From assembly GCA_017445525.1 (NCBI GenBank), contig JAFSTZ010000034.1, forward strand, positions 1 through 6,686: a DNA stretch of 6,686 bases, written 5' to 3'. Below are positions 5,443-6,686 of this stretch, in pieces. Every line of letters begins with the position of its first letter. The stretch's first letter is position 1. The notes beneath the pieces were generated by a model, which was not told the origin of the DNA, did not search any database, and was given only the letters and a program-made list of their open reading frames with translations. This DNA comes from Eubacterium sp. Its GTDB lineage: Bacteria; Bacillota; Clostridia; Lachnospirales; Lachnospiraceae. A program made the translations under genes and the position numbers.

Positions 5443-6686
5443 TTACTGTCCCGGAGGACCCTGCATGTCTCCACCCGGACCGCCGGGCATCCTGCCTGAT
5501 GAGTTTCCCATATCTCCGGAGCCGCCTCCGCCGAGAAGACCGCCTGAGCCTCCGGAGGATCCTGTTTCGTCAGATGAGCTTTCTGTAGGTGTGTCGGTAG
5601 GTATGATGACTGACATATCATCAGATAATTCCGATGAAGTGACTTCCACATAGTAATCGCTTTCCATGCCTTTGACTACATCAATTTCTCTTGTCTGTCC
5701 GGAAGAATCCATAATGGTTATGGAGCTCTTTCCGCTTTCATTTGTAGTGATCGCATCGTACGGTACGGCATAGACATCAGTTGCTTCTTTGATGATGATA
5801 CTGCACTTTGCGGTCATGCCTGATCTGATATTGGCATCTGTTTTTGAGAGCTTGATGATAACCTCGTAACCGCTTCCTGATGAAGAACTGCTGCCTGTGG
5901 CCCCGCCATCCATGCCTGATCCTGCTGAGCCTGAGTTTTCTGATAGAGATGAGGAGCCTGTGGTGAGAGCCACGTAGGTTATCTCGCCTTCTATTTCTTC
6001 ATCTCCGGTTGCATCAGTCAGTATCACTACACGCTGACCTTTTTCTATCTTGTTGATATCGTATTCATCGACTGTTGTTGAAACCTGAAAGCTGGTAAGG
6101 TCGCTTATCTCCACGGCGTCTCCGCCGTTGTAGGTATCGCCTTTTTGCACTCCCAGGGCAGTTACTGTTCCGTCCATGGTAGCTGTCAGTTTGGCCGCTT
6201 TCAGGGCTTTTCTCGCTTCGCGGATCTGCTTTTTTGCTTCCCTAAGTTGGCTTTTTTTGTTGCTTTGAGCCTGTGTCAATGCCTGCCTGGCTGAAGATAA
6301 ACTGCTTGTACTCTGAGAAGACGGAGCGTAGGAAACTGATGTTGAATTCGTTTCTGATGCCGGCTTTGTAACAGCCGATCCGGATGAAGCAGGTGATGCT
6401 TTTTCTGCCCCGGAAGATTGAGCAGTATCAGCTGTATTTGAGGTATAAGCCGATCCTGCCTCCGAGAGCTGACTGTACGCCTGAGCAACCTGGGTTGAGG
6501 TGGAGGCTTCTACTTCTGCATAGTTCTCTTTTGCTTCTTTAAGTGCCTCCTTCAATTCGGTCTTGTCAAATACCACCAGCGTTTGTCCTTTTTTTACGGT
6601 GTCTCCGACTTCGACGAGCACTTTCTTTATGGTGATGTTCTGTAGATCTGCCGAAACTGTTGTCGTCTTTGCACTTTCGATGGTGC
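5443..6686 (-). CDS. Efflux transporter adaptor (HlyD/MacA-like membrane-fusion protein), N-terminus outside window
   Basis: The frame stays open to the window edge (TIESAKTTTVSADLQN and onward), so the start and the expected N-terminal signal anchor lie beyond 6686. The GTG at 6619-6621 is an internal Val. Numbering from that Val, the segments are: half of a lipoyl-like domain (VLVEVGDTVKKGQTL, 1-15), first hairpin helix (19-55), a Ser/Thr/Ala-rich linker (about 56-110), second helix rich in Lys/Arg/Ala (111-145), the second lipoyl half (ATMDGTVTALGVQKGD, 147-162), and a beta-barrel (about 176-280) interrupted by a Ser/Gly insert (222-251). A membrane-proximal domain with the typical VYAVPYDAI (283-291) follows, then a Gly/Pro/Met-rich tail (about 350-392). 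The protein should link the permease to the cell exterior. In a cell without an outer membrane there is no TolC partner, which fits the degenerate hairpin tip. It is the first visible gene of the operon. Confidence 0.9.
   Translation of the reverse strand, partial: TIESAKTTTVSADLQNITIKKVLVEVGDTVKKGQTLVVFDKTELKEALKEAKENYAEVEASTSTQVAQAYSQLSEAGSAYTSNTADTAQSSGAEKASPASSGSAVTKPASETNSTSVSYAPSSQSTSSLSSARQALTQAQSNKKSQLREAKKQIREARKALKAAKLTATMDGTVTALGVQKGDTYNGGDAVEISDLTSFQVSTTVDEYDINKIEKGQRVVILTDATGDEEIEGEITYVALTTGSSSLSENSGSAGSGMDGGATGSSSSSGSGYEVIIKLSKTDANIRSGMTAKCSIIIKEATDVYAVPYDAITTNESGKSSITIMDSSGQTREIDVVKGMESDYYVEVTSSELSDDMSVIIPTDTPTESSSDETGSSGGSGGLLGGGGSGDMGNSSGRMPGGPGGDMQGPPGQ

Noticed and set aside
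6619..6621. GTG as the start of the adaptor gene
   Set aside because: The frame stays open upstream to the window edge with lipoyl-domain-like sequence, so this is an internal Val.

Overview
The window reads as ordinary chromosomal DNA of a low-to-mid GC Gram-positive (Firmicutes), most likely a gut or rumen Clostridium-class bacterium of the Lachnospiraceae type. The reasons are strong AGGAGG ribosome sites, a near-consensus sigma-A promoter, a type III (not type I) pantothenate kinase next to a DusB-type dihydrouridine synthase, and a MacAB-like exporter with a split ATPase and permease whose adaptor has low-complexity segments. The assignment rests on protein character and remembered gene order, not on a database search.

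Layout. Bases 1-288 (+) hold the 3' end of a small protein resembling the uncharacterised DUF6145 family; its last residues look frameshifted. A compact hairpin at 253-279 serves as a two-way terminator between this gene and dusB. On the minus strand follow dusB (280-1323, tRNA dihydrouridine synthase with an unusual Asn-rich insert) and, upstream of it, coaX (1446-2210, type III pantothenate kinase). These two may share a transcript, although dusB also has a candidate promoter of its own. A 217-bp divergent region (2211-2427) separates coaX from folP (2428-3315, +, dihydropteroate synthase). It carries a very good sigma-A promoter and a perfect 12-bp inverted repeat in the folP leader.

The 3' end of folP overlaps the 3' end of an ABC exporter operon by 14 bp. 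That operon runs on the minus strand: membrane-fusion/adaptor protein (5443 to beyond 6686, start outside the window), then ATPase (4681-5361), then permease (3302-4603). The three proteins should form a MacA/MacB-like or LolCDE-like efflux machine whose substrate cannot be read from the sequence. The other genes are core metabolism: CoA synthesis, folate synthesis and tRNA modification.

I do not see a new biological system. The points most worth checking are the folP leader dyads, the apparent frameshift near base 205, the Asn-rich DusB insert, and the convergent overlap with a strong hairpin inside folP.
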